A DNA stretch of 64,000 nt from Pseudoips prasinana (Eukaryota > Arthropoda > Insecta > Lepidoptera > Nolidae), in contig OX621237.1 in NCBI GenBank assembly GCA_951640165.1, positions 9,238,001 through 9,302,000 of the forward strand, given 5' to 3'. Position 1 is the stretch's first letter. Every line of letters begins with the position of its first letter. The translations under genes were made by a program, and so were the position numbers. Of the stretch, positions 63,627 through 64,000 are shown in pieces. The notes below the pieces were generated by a model. The model did no database searches, had not been told where the DNA came from, and saw only the letters and a list, made by a program, of their open reading frames with translations.

Positions 63627-64000
63627 GTAAGTTAATCTGTTGTACTCACACTCTAATTATTTCTGATTTATTGATTGTGAATTGAAGTGACATTGGTTTG
63701 GCGTCACCTAGTTGGGTGCCATTACTATCAGTTACGCTGTAAACTACACAGCATCTTTCAGTTTAGTAATTCAAAAACCTTTTAGGTTACGCTTAGTTCA
63801 ACGGGCAAAAAGGTGAGCAAGGGCTCAAGAAATGTAATATAGTCTCAAAGTAATCATAACTTTATGTTGGAATATGATTGAAAATCGAATTGGATACAAA
63901 ATTATAGAATAAGCGTCTTTTGAATGGTTGAATAAATGGGGTGATATGTGAGACGAGATTGGGGCGTAACCGATAGAGTTGAAAGTGGCTCGCTCTCAAC
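63627..64000. other. CNG intron to window edge
   Basis: No exon or repeat recognised. Confidence 0.4.

Noticed and set aside
1..64000. CRISPR arrays, bacterial operons, riboswitches
   Set aside because: Spliced exons, SINEs and LINEs show a eukaryotic genome; no regularly spaced direct repeats seen.

Overview
This is a eukaryotic, AT-rich, intron-containing window. It almost certainly comes from a moth or butterfly: it carries tRNA-headed SINEs, RTE- and CR1/Jockey-type LINEs, mariner-type transposons and Helitron-type repeats of kinds familiar from Lepidoptera. Most of the 64 kb is transposable-element (TE) sequence; host coding sequence is confined to short spliced exons.

Host genes. (1) Plus strand, about 50.7 kb to the right edge: seven phase-compatible exons of a cyclic-nucleotide-gated (CNG) channel of the beta (CNGB) type, covering the cytoplasmic N-terminus, S1-S2, S3-S4, S5-pore-S6 and the start of the C-linker. 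The cyclic-nucleotide-binding domain lies beyond the window. A tiny candidate first exon sits at 31491-31511. (2) Minus strand, 22.3 to 19.4 kb: two well-supported exons, plus a possible 10-nt start exon on a GC-AG intron, of a zeste-like Myb/SANT DNA-binding protein. (3) Minus strand, 6.8 to 4.8 kb: two phase-matched exons of an unidentified protein with an acidic stretch and a basic nuclear-localisation-like stretch.

TE layout. 0-4.1 kb: SINEs broken by a 382-bp MITE and by a 3.16-kb fold-back element whose 340-bp arms enclose a LINE reverse transcriptase. 4.4-16.3 kb: RTE pieces, a THAP-domain relic, a broken mariner, a CXC cysteine-cluster relic, an RTE-BovB-type pseudogene and a 209-bp-arm palindrome. 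16.5-18.7 kb: a complete but dead TA-flanked DDE transposon inserted in a SINE. 26.2-27.9 kb: an apparently intact mariner inside the arm of a fold-back element. 32.1-34.8 kb: a SINE split by a LINE that itself contains a Helitron, with a second Helitron in the SINE tail. 34.9-37.7 kb: nested inverted repeats. 42.2-46.6 kb: a LINE split by a pogo-like element, itself split by a 1.9-kb fold-back element. 52.6-56.9 kb: a LINE with an intact 990-aa endonuclease/RT ORF inside a CNG intron. 62.8-63.5 kb: a LINE tail in the last CNG intron.

Two patterns stand out. SINEs are repeatedly the insertion target of other TEs, so empty sites can be rebuilt and insertion order read. There is also an unusual number of short, nearly perfect hairpin palindromes (15-55 bp arms, tiny loops) plus several longer fold-back structures. 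All calls come from reading the sequence; no database search was run.
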